The position numbers were made by a program, and so were the translations under genes. Of a stretch of DNA of 64,000 nt, positions 1 through 13,384 are shown one piece after another. The stretch lies in contig CM037777.1 in NCBI GenBank assembly GCA_021229015.1, forward strand, positions 22,132,110 to 22,196,109, given 5' to 3'. This stretch comes from Solen grandis. Taxonomy: Eukaryota; Mollusca; Bivalvia; Adapedonta; Solenidae. Numbering within the stretch: the first letter of the stretch is position 1; each line of letters starts with the position of its first letter. The notes under the pieces are model-generated. The model was not told the origin of the DNA and did no database searches. It worked only from the letters and a program-made list of their open reading frames with translations.

Positions 1-16
1 AATCATGCTGATTAAC

Positions 17-320
17 CTATATCAATGACGGCCTTGTCGGTGTAAAGGCCATCCACTTCCCTCGTTGAGTATTCAGTCACGAGATCCTCTGTGTTGAGAC
101 ACGGTATATCCCGACCTACGGAGATGACCTTGAAAGAACAGATCGTGAACACGGGTGTATCTGAGAAGGGTGCCAGCAGCTCCAAGACGTAATGTGAAGC
201 CACCTCCGTTGTTACCGCATCCGGGACTTGGATTGTGTACGTTATGGTGAACGGCTTGCCGACAGTGGCGTTCCAGGCTGTTGGCAGGTTGTTAACTTGG
301 CTCGTGAGAATCGGTGGAGT
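17..320 (-). CDS. Internal exon of a modular extracellular-type protein (partial gene)
   Basis: One open exon on the minus strand, from an acceptor (TATTATCAG) at 321-322 to a donor (ATATAG/GTTAAT) at 15-16. It begins in phase 0 and ends in phase 1, giving about 101 residues. The protein reads TPPILTSQVNNLPTAWNATV near its start, then PFTITYTIQVP, a Cys-containing strand TICSFKVISVG, and ends TDKAVIDIG. The same order (VG..l.FevTi..P, then iLCDVivKSVG, then DMAKINFG) occurs in the exons at 7985-8189 and 6227-6451, so it is a diverged copy of that module. It lies downstream of the stop codon of that gene, so it must belong to a second gene, most simply a tandem paralogue whose other exons lie beyond the window edge. 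I do not recognise a named domain; alternating hydrophobic strands suggest a beta-sandwich repeat. Confidence 0.6.
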
Positions 321-2694
321 CTGATAATATATGCAATCATTAGTCAGCAAGTACCAGTGTGGGGTAGTAATTTTACAACGTCACTTTTTGAAACACAAAT
401 GCGAACGTACACACCGGAAGAGCAGAAAACCTGCACGAATCGGGTAAGTTTTTCTAATATTTCAACAATATTATCACGCTCCTAAATTTAAGACGTAGTC
501 TACCGTCCGCATCACTTCATAAGCTTCCCAAAAAAGCAAGCATTGTCTCTTGGCGCCTTTTAGTCTTTGAGAATATTTCAAACAAAATTTTCCTAACATG
601 GCATGTAAACGTACACACTACAGACTAAATTCTAATAAAAACGACCAAAAGTACTATGCCTATACGTCACAACAGTTTTGAATATATCTTGAAGCTGTAT
701 CCTTTAAGTCGATTCAAATATTCCGAGGAATATATAATAACAGCATTAACAAATAGAAAATTACTTGTTTTTTTTTAGAAAATCAGTAGGATGTTTTCTC
801 AATTTAAGTATCAACAATTTGTGCAAAATGCTTAATTTCATAGATTTGTATCTTTCTGGTTATATGCTTTAAAAATTATTGGTCAGATTTTATTCCAGTC
901 AGGAATGATTACGTGTTAATTTGATTATGACACAAAATAACAATGGAGTGAGGGTATTGTATCCGTATAATACATATGAGGGACCGAAATCCTTTGAAAA
1001 CAATGAAAAGCTTCATCAAGTATCTGTTCTTAAAGAATTGTTGTCTTGTGTAATTATGCAAGGTTCTCACGCGGCAACTATATTTATTGCATAGCTACTG
1101 TGTTCGAACGCAGTTCTTACTTCGTACGCAATCGATAATCGCGTTCGCACGCAATAGTTATCGCATGCACACGCCATATAAAGCCATATCCTTTCAATGC
1201 CACTGTAGCCATCTCAACATTACGCGCACATCAGAAGTTCAATAAGGTGGCGAGATATTTGTCATTAATTGAAAAATGTGTCAAAGAATATATAAAAGAC
1301 GATGATATGTACACTATCATACCATTTGAAAAACTATCTAAAACTCAGTATGTGCAACATAGGGCTACCTAGTAATGTTCATCGCTGTTAAATGAATTGT
1401 AGTTTAGATGAATTGTAATGTACATGCTAATAAAACGACAAGGCGTTAAATAATGAAAGTGCCGATTGCGCTGACAGAACAGTTTTAAATGTAATTATGT
1501 TTCTTTTATTTTGATTATTAGAGTAAAATTAATAAAGGAGGATCAAATTTTCCAGCAATACAAATGAACCATGAAAAAACCTATGCGAACAACATAAAAC
1601 CAGATCAGCCTGCGAGTAACTCGCAGGCTGATCAGGTTATATGCTGTTCGCTGCTCCTCAGTGGTCTGGAAATGGGGACTTTATAATTAAATTTGGTAAA
1701 GTTTAACTGTGGTTTTCTGCAGATCAGGCTTTATGTGGTACCTATTTAGTGCGTCAAAATGAGTCTATATGAGGGTGAGGGTTAACAAGGTCTTACAATA
1801 AATTTGTTTTTAATGTGCGGCAATAAGCCGTTAAACACAAATGTGATACCCAGCGTTCCCTACAGCGGAGTAAACATCAATGTAATAAAGCACCATATGG
1901 AGATATAATATTCTGAAGGTATTTATCACGTTTGGTCGAAACAAGTCTCATGTGCATCGAAGAGAAGTGTTTTGATAAAATAACTTTATGCTTATCAACT
2001 GCAATTCAGTCAGAATACCTTTTTCAAAATTTCTTTTATTTCAGCTAGTTGTCAACTCAACAAACAATGGTGCGTACCCTTTTTTCTGAGTATAGGAATA
2101 TTTATAAATGAAAATCGTAAAAAAACTCATTCAGCACTGTGTAACGTCATCACCATTAAGTAGTTCAAAAATGAGGCTAGACAGCTACGACGGGTTATAA
2201 ATATATTAATATTGTTTCAGTGTAGCTTGTCTACCCTCAATATTGACCTACTTACAGATGATGACGCAAGATAAGACCATATGAATACTTCAACGATTTT
2301 CATTGGCAGAAAATGCATATACTTAGGGGAAAGGGTTACGCATTTTCTTGTTGTTGAGATGACAACAGCTATAATATATGCTTCGTATTCACGAAATATC
2401 AATAAAACATTTGGACTGAATTACTGTCTTTGATAAATACATAGTTGTTTTATCGAAACACTTCTGTTAGATGCACACTGAGACCGGTTGCGGGCCGATC
2501 TTTATAAACTTTGGCAGTACATTAAAGTATGTTTCATCGTGTCAGTGTGACTGAAAGACGCTTAAATGCTGTGCGTATCTTTACACTATTGTGCGGTGGA
2601 GGGGGCTTTACATTTTACTACCGTCATACAGTCTCCATTGAACCCCATCAACGCTGAATATCTTTTATTAAGATATTTCTTGTTACTTCATAAG
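321..2694. other. Intergenic stretch between the two modular-protein genes
   Basis: AT-rich sequence without a supported exon. The only structure I see is a 67-nt hairpin at 1585-1651, listed separately. Short open frames here have no splice context and no family resemblance. Confidence 0.5.
1585..1651. repeat. Long near-perfect hairpin, MITE-like
   Basis: The central arms GATCAGCCTGCGAGT and ACTCGCAGGCTGATC (1603-1617 and 1619-1633) pair perfectly around one base. The pairing continues imperfectly outward to GCGAAC at 1585 and GTTCGC at 1651. GATCAGCCTGCG hairpins are, as I recall, a very common dispersed repeat in bivalve genomes; that link is from memory, while the palindrome itself is directly visible. 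Confidence 0.7.
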
Positions 2695-5600
2695 TTATAA
2701 TTTGTACAAAATGAAGGAATGAATAAGGAGCAGAGCGATAAAAGAGAATCCCACCAGTCCCGTGGTAACTTCAGGCAACACGTTGATACTCTCGCTGCCG
2801 ACCCAGATGAAAGCATCGTCCACTTCCAGCGAGAAGCCAATGGTTTCGGTGACGTCTGACGCCGCCCAAGGTAACATCTGGACTAACATATTCACTGTTA
2901 TCCTGCTGTCTGCCTCCACGTACACGGTGTCACGTGATCCTGAAAGGAGAGGCAACTCAGTTTTCAGACAGTCGGCGTAGTCTTGTGTAGTTTCAATCGA
3001 GAGGAAGGAAGTCGATAGAATTGTGCAACTTCGCGCTCAGAAGCGTATCAATGTGAGACAATTAATTTTGCGCTGACAAAGTCGAATGGAATAAGTTACG
3101 TACACATCTTTATTTTAGTCATTAAAGGTATAATATTTTGTTTAAATATATTTCTTTTACAGTAAACTTGTACTGAACACGTCCATTTTAAGCGCGACCA
3201 AAATATTTACGCCATTCAAAAGAGACAGAATAGCCACCATACATGAAGAACTACTCCTGCTTAAAAAAAAGTGTTTCGCGTTAGAAACTCAAATGTATGT
3301 AATTTCCCAAAGTAGTGCTCTTCTTTTTTTGCACGATGACTAGTTTTATCCGTCTTAAAGTTTCTGCCAGAGCATTTCTTTCCTTTGAAGAAGGAAGGCA
3401 AACATAGGCACATCAGATTCACTAGCACTGAAGTAAAGTTTTTCAAGCTATTGATAGACTCTCACTCCGGATCATTAGGAAACAAATAAAAGCATTCAAT
3501 GCACAAAGGAATCATTATAACTTACTAGCACAGTGCAATATGCAGGATTCTAGGTTTCCAGCTTTCCACCGTAAATGTCAAAGGTATATAATGAAAAACT
3601 CATTAAACAGTAATTGTTGTACAGAAAGCGGTTATTGTACTCCTATTGAACTACTACATGTTTTATCTTGCCCATTAATCATTAAACAGTAATGTTGTAC
3701 AGAAAGCGGTTATTGTACTCCTATTTGACCACTACATGTTTTATCTTGCCCATTAATCATTAAACAGTAATTGTTGTACAGAAAGCGGTTATTGTACTCC
3801 TATTGAACTACTACATGTTTTATCTTGTCCATTAATCATTAAACAGTAATCGTTGTACAGAAAGCGATTATTGTACTCATATTGGACTAATACATGTTTT
3901 ATCTTGTCCATTAATCATTAAACAGTAATTGTTGTACAGAAAGCGGTTATTGTACTCATATTGGACTACTACATGTTTTATCTTGTCCATTAATCATTAA
4001 ACAGTAATTGTTGTACAGAAAGCGGTTATTGTACTCATATTTGACTAATACATGTTTTATCTTGCCCATTAATCATTAAACAGTAATTGTTGTACAGAAA
4101 GCGGTTATTGTACTCCTATTTGACTAATACATGTTTTATCTTGTCCATTTAGATTTATGACAAGATAAAATGACCAAAACTGATTTGGTTGACAATAATC
4201 TCTAACAACATGTCAATTGTCATGAAATGAATTGTTTGTTTCTATACATTTATCCTACACATTAAGGAGAAGAGGTCACTTTACATTTTGACGGTGATAC
4301 TATTTTGACAACATTCAACAATACCGTCATCAAAATAAAGATATAACAGATATAATAATTTTAGTGGTTCACATTTATATAGATAAACTTAATATCGTAT
4401 GTACAGCAAACTATTCTGAATATTGTTTGACGAAATCAAAGATATCTTGATCTAGTGAAAGTTCGTGTTAGTATTTGGTTTGATGCGCTTGTAATATGGA
4501 GCTGTATGTTGAACTATACTGTGTCCACAACCGGAAGTGTTTTTTGACGTGTTGAAGTGCAAGTGTTTGCACGGAAGCCGGGGTTATTGTTTTCTTTTCC
4601 TTCATAATTTTGTTGTTACCTATAAAATTAAAGTAATGATAATAATGATAATAGTAATGCCTATTAAACGGTCACTGGCGTGCCGTAGTAAGATAAAAAC
4701 TATATTAGAATGGGGAACTTATTGCTAAACCAGAAGATACTGTATTTGCAGGATTATTGAAGTTATTTTTTCCTTTACATTTTGTTACGAGATGGTGTTT
4801 TCTTTTTCATTTAGTCCCAGTTTCCTTTTAGTGTAGTAAACAAGATTTACAAAAAATAGTGCCAATAATCCAAGTCATGTTATCAATGAATGTAACATTG
4901 TTATGATAAGATCTACTTTACCCATACCCGTAATAAAACAGGAAAATTGAGAGTCCTAGTAGCATACCTTTGTTTAAGAGCGTGCCGAGATTGAGGATGG
5001 CAACCATATATCCTGGTCCCTGGGGGTCGGACTGCACTGTGTCCGTCACGAGGGAGAAGTCATTGCCACACTGGAAGTTGTCTCCCGCTGACACAAACCA
5101 GACGGCGCACATTGACATGACGCCAACAGTGTCCAAAGGCGCCGACACCTTTGAAAATTTGAATTTGTTTGATTAGGCTAATTGTTTTGCTTGGTTGAGC
5201 GCTTCAAAGGTTTATATGCATAACTAACTTAATATACCCTTTATATATTTATATATAAAAATCAAAATGTTTGTAAAAATTGATACTGATAGAAGTTAAC
5301 CACCTTTTACCACAGACCATGGCAGGAAGTAATCAAAGTAATAAGATCAGTTCTGAAAATACCAAATATCAAGCCAATAAAGGGTTGAAAAGGGTTAAGT
5401 ATATGTTAGTTCATACTATGAACTAGAACACCTTGAGTGCTGAAGGTGAAACAGTATCCCGCGTTACAAAAACTGAAATCAACGTTATCTTTATCACATA
5501 GACACTGGTGAATTTAAAAAAACAAAAAAAAACGATGCATTATTTAGATATAAGAACATTGTCTGGCGAATAAATAGTGACGTAACAGCACGAAGTCGTT

Positions 5601-6544
5601 TTAGCGATCACTTTTGTCCATCGAATTTTCAGAATATTAACTTATATTTATTCTTTGTAATTGTTTTGTTTTATCTTATTGGTTTCATACGTCCGTATTT
5701 TAGGACCAGTGTTTTCATTTATTTGAATTTCGAAATCCATCCATACTTTTGAATAAATTTCATACTTGGCATTTCAGAATCTTACATTTTTACTGGTTTT
5801 AAGAATTTTGGAAGGAACTTACCCTGAATATATAGTCCCGGGTCGGATAGGGGAGGTAAAGGTCCACCGAGATCATGTGGACACTTCCCACAGCCATCCC
5901 TGACGGCAGGGTGACGTTAAACGTAGGTTCGTTGGGCACATTCTAGTGTAATTAAAGCATACATCAAATGATTTAATAAATGTATAAGTAATATAATCGT
6001 AAAGATTCTAGAAGTGTTGCAACATAAATATACCTGTATGTTTTAGTAAATGATTGTTAGTATGTCCCTTTATTTATCTATTTGTTCGAATTTCACCCTT
6101 ATGTTTCACTGCAGCAACATTTAAATCATATTGACCGATATTTTGATTCCAATTCAATATTCCTTATTCTAATGGCTACTGGTTTATGATAATTTCATCT
6201 AAATCCCCTTTATCATTCACTCATACCATATCATTGTCAGTTATAAAACGGACGGTGACAAATCCGATCCAGATGAACGTGCCGGAGAGGTACTCTGCCC
6301 CAACACTGATATAGTAGTCCTTGTTATCCAATGTGGCGGCGTTCTCAACTGTCACAGCGCTGAACCTGATGACAATCTGACTCTTGGTTAGGTCCGTGGT
6401 GTCCGCCCCATTGTTTGTCACGCTCCCGAAGTTTATCTTGGCCATATCCGGCTGAAGACACCATCGAATATTAGCATCAACTATATATTCAAGGAAGTAT
6501 CATCATTTGTTACTCACAAATTTAAAATATTATTTTTGTTTTTG

Positions 6545-6587
<43 letters not shown>

Positions 6588-6818
6588 TCGTTGAAATCGT
6601 AACTTTCTTTCAATATTTACCGGTACAACATGTGTTCACAAATATCAATGGCCATCAGATATTAAATCTACAATGAAACGCCGCCACCTGTGAGAGGTTC
6701 TGTAGAAACAATGCGTGTAAGTTTTAAGTTAAACATACACAACCTTTATCAGGATTAACAAAACATTTGTTTCGAGTAATTAAATATTTTCTTTTTGTTT
6801 GTATGAATATATCAATTT

Positions 6819-6864
<46 letters not shown>

Positions 6865-7155
6865 GGGTTTAACTTCCCACCGACAGTATTTCAGTCATTT
6901 AGAGACGATGTCTACTTGAGGAAGATATAGTGCTGCCACACTGCAGTATCACGCCGTAGACATGTGGCATGATACCACTCCCAGTCACATTATCCTGACA
7001 CCGGGCCAACCAGTCCTGGAGCTACCTTTACATGCTGAGCACCAAGCAAGGGAGCTCTAACAGTACCATTTTTTACGACTTTGTTATGTCGCGGCCGGGG
7101 ATCGAATCCAAGACCTCACGCCCCTGAGGCGGACGCTCTTACCACTCGGCCACCG

Positions 7156-7201
<46 letters not shown>

Positions 7202-8189
7202 ATACATATTAACAATTATATAGTGTATTTTTCACCATCGCTGTTAGAATATGTCCGACCACTGAAACGCATAGATAAAAAGTTTCATAGAAAATGAAAC
7301 TTTATCTCATTCCTCAGTTAACATACCTTTGTTACGTTGTTAGATTTTGAGTCCATTATAACCGTCTGAGGAACGGTGCCTGCAATATGTAAGAACACTT
7401 TTAATATTTGAAAATAACCATTTTGTAACATACTGTTATAAACTTTTTTTTAAACAAATGATATAATCTCATAAAAATCAGTGAAAAGACAAACAAATCC
7501 TGCTATTTTACAGCATTTTCCAGTTAGTCGCTTCCTTTTTTCATTGTCGTTGAAATGACATCATATTCATTATTTATCGAGTTGCCATAATTAACAAAAT
7601 ATTATGAAAGTCGGCTTCTCAGCGTGATGTCTTATTTATCTCGGCGTAGGATATGAGTTGCTTTATTACAAAATCACATTGTCTAGTCTCGTTCTCATAT
7701 CATGCATATATGCACGCATCAGTCTTCCCAATACAAAATTATTTAATTTACATAACACACAGTGAGGGCAATCGTTTAATCATCGTTCAATTTATATAAC
7801 ACAATTAAATACTTAAGTCAAAAAATGTGCAAATTAATTAAGCACAGTTATGTTGGAAAAAAATGCGGTGCGTTAAAATTGCTGAAACAGGTGAAATTAT
7901 ATTTGAAATTATCTACAATGTAATTACGATATATAAATTTAAAGTGAATCTGGTGTTAAGATATGGCCCACACGTGTGACGTACCAAGATTTGTACCAAC
8001 GCTCTTGACGATGACGTCACACAGGATCATCACAGCCGTTTCATTGTCCGGTGAAAATATCTCTACATTCATATCAGTGGTTCCTGCCGGAAATGTTATT
8101 GTCACCTCGAATATCAATCTTTGGCCGACCTGGGTCAGGTTTCCAGGCGTTATTTGGGTCATCACAAATTGAGCATCAGCTGGCAAAGC
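2695..8189 (-). CDS. Modular extracellular protein with C-terminal membrane anchor, last six exons (5' end missing)
   Basis: Six exons join in phase on the minus strand: 8189-7985, 7379-7327, 6451-6227, 5942-5823, 5148-4968, 2939-2695. Together they give 342 residues up to a TAA stop at 2695-2697. All acceptors end in AG and donors are GT (GTACGT, GTATGT, GTATGA, GTAAGT, GTATGC); junction phases are 1,0,0,0,1. Exons 1-3 encode one module (VTITFPAGTTDMNVEIFSPD, ILCDVIVKSVG, DMAKINFGSVTNNG, then YYISVGAEY and IWIGFV). Exons 4-6 encode a second of the same layout (FNVTLPSGMAVG, YLPYPTRDYIF, CAVWFVSAGDNFQCG, then SRITVNMLVQMLPWA and DDAFIWVGSESINV). A hydrophobic stretch VTTGLVGFSFIALLLIHSFI ends the protein, followed by only ILYKL, so it is a type I membrane or processed-tail anchor. 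The family is not one I can name. No signal peptide exon was found upstream, where an N gap intervenes. Confidence 0.75.
3601..4150. repeat. Seven-copy tandem repeat, unit 78-79 bp
   Basis: Units begin with CATTAAACAGTAAT at about 3601, 3680, 3758, 3837, 3916, 3995 and 4074. Copies are nearly identical and differ mainly in TTGCCC/TTGTCC and ATTGAACTA/ATTTGACTA variants. The array lies in the last intron of the modular-protein gene. Its right edge carries TTTTATCTTGTC (4134-4145) followed by its reverse complement GACAAGATAAAA (4159-4170), so the array stops at an inverted junction. Bivalve 'pearl'-type elements have a tandem-repeat core with terminal inverted parts; this could be one, but I cannot confirm it. 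Confidence 0.85.
6546..6585. repeat. (CA)n microsatellite
   Basis: About 20 uninterrupted CA repeats in the intron between the 6451-6227 exon and its upstream neighbour. Confidence 0.95.
6821..7200. repeat. (TG)n - SINE - (TG)n block
   Basis: TG repeats at 6821-6863 and 7159-7200 bracket a SINE. The arrangement fits a SINE inserted inside a TG tract, or TG expansion at both ends of an element. The tracts lie in an intron of the minus-strand modular gene. Confidence 0.85.
6864..7158 (-). mobile_element. tRNA-headed SINE with conserved core
   Basis: Read on the minus strand, the element starts with a tRNA-like head having box A (TGGCCGAGTGG) and box B (GATTCGATCCC), both near the pol III consensus. 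It then runs into a core with CGACAGTATTTCAGTCA (plus-strand reading, about 6880). The same core recurs at 12.0 kb. It is most like a Ser/Leu-type tRNA head. The head is well preserved compared with the other tRNA-like relics in the window. Confidence 0.75.
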
Positions 8190-8644
8190 CTGGGAAAAGT
8201 AATGTATCATTAAATTATCTTTTATATATTAAAACCCAATCTCTATCTACAGTAATATTCTTAAAACAGAATAAAATATAAAAAAATATTGAATTATTAA
8301 ATTAAAAAAAAAATGAAATTACCCCCACCCCCTCAAAAAATAAATAAAATAAAAAATAAAATAAAATTAAAGAAAAAATAAATATAGACAAGAAAAGCAC
8401 CTTAAGAGTTTAATCGAAATCTGACCAATTGCACTGGGCATTAGATAGATAGATTGATTGATTTATATATTTCAATGCCTTTATTCTTAAGGGAAATATC
8501 ACACACACCACAGCCCATTTACAATGTTATACCATACAGAATACCGGGTTTTTCAGAGTCTTTGGACTCAACATGTCTTTTGAACTCGATCTAAACTACT
8601 GAAAAATAGAAGTCAATGTTAATACGAACGGCTAAAGCATACAA

Positions 8645-8744
8645 NNNNNNNNNNNNNNNNNNNNNNNNNNNNNNNNNNNNNNNNNNNNNNNNNNNNNNNN
8701 NNNNNNNNNNNNNNNNNNNNNNNNNNNNNNNNNNNNNNNNNNNN
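8645..8744. other. Assembly gap (100 N)
   Basis: Exactly 100 undetermined bases, a conventional scaffold-gap length. Upstream exons of the minus-strand modular gene could be lost or displaced here. Confidence 0.99.
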
Positions 8745-11700
8745 AATGACTCAAACGGCCTTGGGATGGTTAAAGTATTTTGATGCTGGCAATATTGTTC
8801 GCTGATACCGCGCATCCTGGAATCCGGACTACTCGGCGTCCATCGTCATGTTTCAGGCAAATTCGGTTTTCTTCGGTTTACTTTTCAGATTAGATCCAGA
8901 ATTTCTTTGTTTATTCTGCATCTTTTATTATGTTTTTAAAGTCCAAGTGCACTTGGTTTTGCAAATTTGAATGTACCTCATAAGCATTTACTTGATTGTC
9001 AGCTTATGCAATTAGCGCACTTTGTGTTTTTACTCATCAGAACGATGTAGCACGGTACAAAAACTGGTAAAGTCATCAGCAGAATCTTTCTTATTGAACA
9101 CTATATTAGTCTGAATACGTACACATTACATATAGTACTACCTGTGTAAGTGTTTAGATCTGATACGCTGGCGTGTGTAATCGTTTTATTTGTGTCGTAC
9201 TTTGATAACTGTACAAGCGCATTTCTCATGTACATCTGGATCACGGGAACAGCTTAATTACCTCGTGTCAGCGAAACTGTGCTTAGCTTAGGGGTTCATA
9301 ATTAAATACACGAACATATCATTTTTTGTTTGTGTTGTTTTTCGAAGCTTAAAAGCTCGAGTAAACAACAACACATAAATTGCAATGAAGAATTAAAACA
9401 TTTCAGAGAATAAAAGTGATTTTTTACACAAAAAAAAAAAGAAAAAAAAAAAAGCGCGCGCGGATTCAGGAAACCCTAGTGACGAAAAGAATGAGATGTC
9501 CCTGAACGCTATACTAAGATATTCATGTATGCTTATTTATTCCAGAACTATATTTTTGATTATTTTTCTAACATTCCATAATTTGATTTGTTTATCACTC
9601 AAATAGATCATTCGTCAGTTTGTTAGTTAGGAAAGTATATATATGTACTTTCTTCAAAAGTACGCCTCTCTGTGCTAGTCTCAGAAATGGAAAAGGAAAG
9701 TAAACCCCACGGATGTGTTGTACATTACGTGACAAATGATCCAAAGTACTGAATGTATCTATGTTTTCATCCTCTCAAGCGGAAAAGAACAAAATTATTG
9801 AAAACAGATGAACTTCATACATATGAATTTCTGACGCTAAACGTACTGAATGTGAAGTAGCAGGTTTACGTCAGTAGAGATACTAGAAATATAGCTATAT
9901 CAGCATTAGATGTAGTTGTAGTGATGATGATGACGATGATGATGATGATGGTAGTGATGATTATTACAGAAGCATCAGCAGCAGAAGGAGAATAAAGGAG
10001 TATCGAATATATGAGCTGATATTTGCTGTTTAAGATGGTGGCGGAAGTTGTAGATAGTTCATGTATGGCAGAGGTTGGACTCGCCGCATAAGTCACAATC
10101 ACAAACTCTACTACACATATAGCTTGTTCTGCAACTATCCCCGCTGAGCTTTCTTATACTTAAATGCTTTACCCCACTCCCACTACTACTGCTGCTGCTG
10201 ACCGTGATGATACTGGTTACGAGGAAAATAACTCAGCTGATAGACATCGTAACTTTGGTGTTTAACTTTCTTATGAGAGAGTCCTTGAACTTATTCTTTA
10301 TTCTATACTTACACAGTAATTACACTGCAGCACTGGAATAATTAACAGTATGCTTCAGATCCCTTTAGATGCTTCTGTTACTCTTGAGGATCATGTGTAA
10401 TCTCGTCGATAACTCAGATAGATAAGGCGAACTTTATTCTGGGCCTATTTATCAAGCTCACACGATCAACACGGTAAACTAGGTTTTAATTTATAAAGAT
10501 TTCAGGCGCAAATAAATGAACCATAATGGAGCTGGCAATGAGGATAAAACAAAATTGTGTGCTAATATGCTTCATAACAAATATGTTGTTCAGGTTAATG
10601 CAAATACAAAAGCATGATTTGTTAAATCGTTCTTCCGGGTCGTGATACAAAGGCTGAACAGCCTTGCTTGCACCGCTGATCTATGGTAACACAGTGTCTG
10701 CATCAGACATTTGTTTGGGCTATATTTAGACACAATTTCCCTCAATTCCCCCCCCCCCCCCCCTCCTCTTTATTACGCAGAGATAAAGTTCCAAATTTTG
10801 TTTCTGTCTTTTCATTTAGTGGTGTTAATTGTCCTGTTTATTTAAATACAATTGCAATTTGGAAGTCGAAGGCTTAATAAGAATGTGTTAATAATCAATA
10901 CTAAAGAAAACGTGTAAAAATGTAACAAAAGAAAAAAGAAATGCGCAAGTGAACCAATCGCAATACACTATTTTGAACCATCACTAGTTGAAAATTTACC
11001 AGATAACCAATAAAAATAATAATATTCGTGCCGTGAAAGCTACTGCCATTAAGAAATGTCGAGGAATTTATTTTTTCCTTTATCTATTTTCCTTTCCAGT
11101 CCGATGATTATTTTTATATATTTTATTTTAATATTTTTGCAATATTTATTTTATTGACATCGCTAGAAAATTTGATCATTGTTTATCAAATTTACGTTGA
11201 TAAAGAAAAAGAAAAAGAAATGCAACATCATCGCATTAAAAAACTTTGCGGCTATCAGCGCTTCACTGTAAACAGAACAAGATGACCGGTTCTCAGTGAT
11301 GACCAGATGGCTTTTGACTTTCTCATTGCAATACGCATATCTGAAATTTACACGTATAATATGTAAAATATGTTTAGATATTTCAAAATGGAACGTAACT
11401 TTAATCAAGACATAATGAGACGATATCTGACACCGTAAGAAGCTGAAATATCTGTAAATAATAATAATATCATTCTTTAAACCAATGTTTTCCCATGATC
11501 AAATTGCCATACTCTAATTTAAGAATACGAAACATTGTTAATGAACATTGTCATTAATACAGAAACGTATCTATTTCTCGAGGTTTCTCTCAAAACAGAC
11601 ATGTCTATGTTCATCATTGTTTTTCACCAGTCTGAACACATCTGTCGATATTTATTTCCGTTTTAACATCTGTGAACACTTTGTTCATGGTCGGTTATAA

Positions 11701-12003
11701 TTGGAATATTTTATGCATTAACTTAATCTACTACATAGCCTGCTAGTTTGAGATTAGTATAAAGAGAATAAAAGCTCACCCAGCTTCCGCTTTATGATGG
11801 TAGCCATATCCTTCTGTAATGATAGGGAGGTACGTACATGTACCATGTGAAACTGTTATTTGGATTATGTTACGTTCTTCTGTGAGCGGAGCATTATGAT
11901 TATGATATAGGACGCCTTTAAAGACGATCATATTTTTAAACACTTAGAATTTCCTGATTCTTTGTAGATTGATAGTATATTATCTGATTGACTTGACTAT
12001 TTG

Positions 12004-12085
12004 AGTTTATCGTCACTTCGACAGTATTTCAGTCATATAGCGACGTCCAGCTAATTACAGGTGGAGGAAGACCCCGAATGCACGG
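12004..12085 (-). mobile_element. SINE core fragment
   Basis: CGACAGTATTTCAGTCATAT and the following GCGACG...GGAGGAAG match the core of the SINE at 6864-7158, in the same orientation. The tRNA head is absent. Confidence 0.55.
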
Positions 12086-12088
12086 AGG

Positions 12089-12172
12089 CATATAAACAGT
12101 ATTTGTTTAAACTTTATTTTTTCTAATGTTCATATAAACAGTATTTGTTTAAACTTTATTTTTTCTAATGTT
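12089..12172. repeat. Perfect 42-bp tandem duplication
   Basis: The 42-base segment starting CATATAAACAGTATTTG at 12089 is repeated exactly at 12131-12172. The absence of differences points to a recent duplication or an assembly slip. Confidence 0.95.
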
Positions 12173-13342
12173 CATACGATTCAGTTTTTTTCTGTTAGGC
12201 TAGCCGATACTTTATCGTTTAATACCTGTAATACATTAACTTGTTGAAATCAACTTTACTCCTGATTTTTCCATGGTGCTTTCTGGACGTGGGATATTGA
12301 TCAACATAAAAAACTTGTCATTAAATATTCATATCAAGAATATAATTCTATCGTTAAATACTGAACTGCAGCCATTTTATAGCAATTTAGTATATTCGTT
12401 GATATTGCAATAGTGCCTCTGTTTTTGTTTAATTCTGTTCATTTATAGGTATCTGTATAAAGCTATCACATCTACTGGTACTTTAGAATATGTTTCTTCA
12501 ACACATCGTGATCATAGCAACATAATAAATAACGTTTATACACACAGACCGTCTTTAACCAATCCCTCCTGATGTTTATTCGTCACCATGGTAACTTGGC
12601 TGAAAACTGTGGATAACTGACCATGGCTGAACGGCAATTAAGGGAACCATAATGTTAATTCCAGACAGACTTACATGTTGGGCCTATTTTCAACACATAC
12701 GTACACCCAGGGCATCGAGTGCAGGGAATCTGTTTTGAGGATAAGAGTTTTTCTTTGTTATCATACAAACAGAGGCATTCCTGTCGGAAACCTGACAGAC
12801 TTACCGTTCTTTAATTATTCCCTTAAGTTCAAGATAAGAATCAAAGCGCCGATGACGCTGAGAGATTTGTTTTGTTGTTATTGTTGTTGTTGTTTATGTT
12901 GCATTTCTTTTGTATATTATAGAAAAAAGGGTATTTTAAACGATGCCAATAAATCCGCTTTTACATGTGTAAACATGGCCGTAAAAAGAAAAGATTTAAA
13001 CAACAAATATTTTAATGGACGGCTTACAGTAAACATATAGCTCCTCTCTCTTTCATTCTCTCTCTCCTGCAGGTTATTTGATTTACATAAATATGTGAAT
13101 TTAGATCAAAGGAAAGCCAATATAAAACAGCAAACGCTCAAGAATAGATATGTTGAAATGCTTTTGCAAATGTTTCTTAAAATATAACCAAATAATGTTG
13201 TTTTTAAATAGAGCACAAAGATATGAATAAAATACTTCATTAGTGCATTGTGCCAATGAAAAAAAAGATAACTACATGTATATCAGTTACCTTCCTTCTT
13301 TTATTTATATATGTTATTTTTATTCATTATGTTAGTGATTGA

Positions 13343-13373
<31 letters not shown>

Positions 13374-13384
13374 GGAATTGAAGA

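Noticed and set aside
9866..10102. 78-codon minus-strand frame
   Set aside because: It spans a GAT/ATC microsatellite that gives an Ile/Thr-rich peptide, with no splice context or family.
11780..11813. Small minus-strand exon (ATTACAG / KDMATIIKRKL / GTGAGC)
   Set aside because: The splice signals are good, but its end phase does not fit the next exon downstream (8189, phase 0), and no family match or partner exon was found.
12675..13040. 121-codon forward frame upstream of gelsolin as a 5' exon
   Set aside because: The peptide is Cys/Lys/Asn-rich without family resemblance, and the gelsolin start codon lies in a separate later exon with a strong acceptor.
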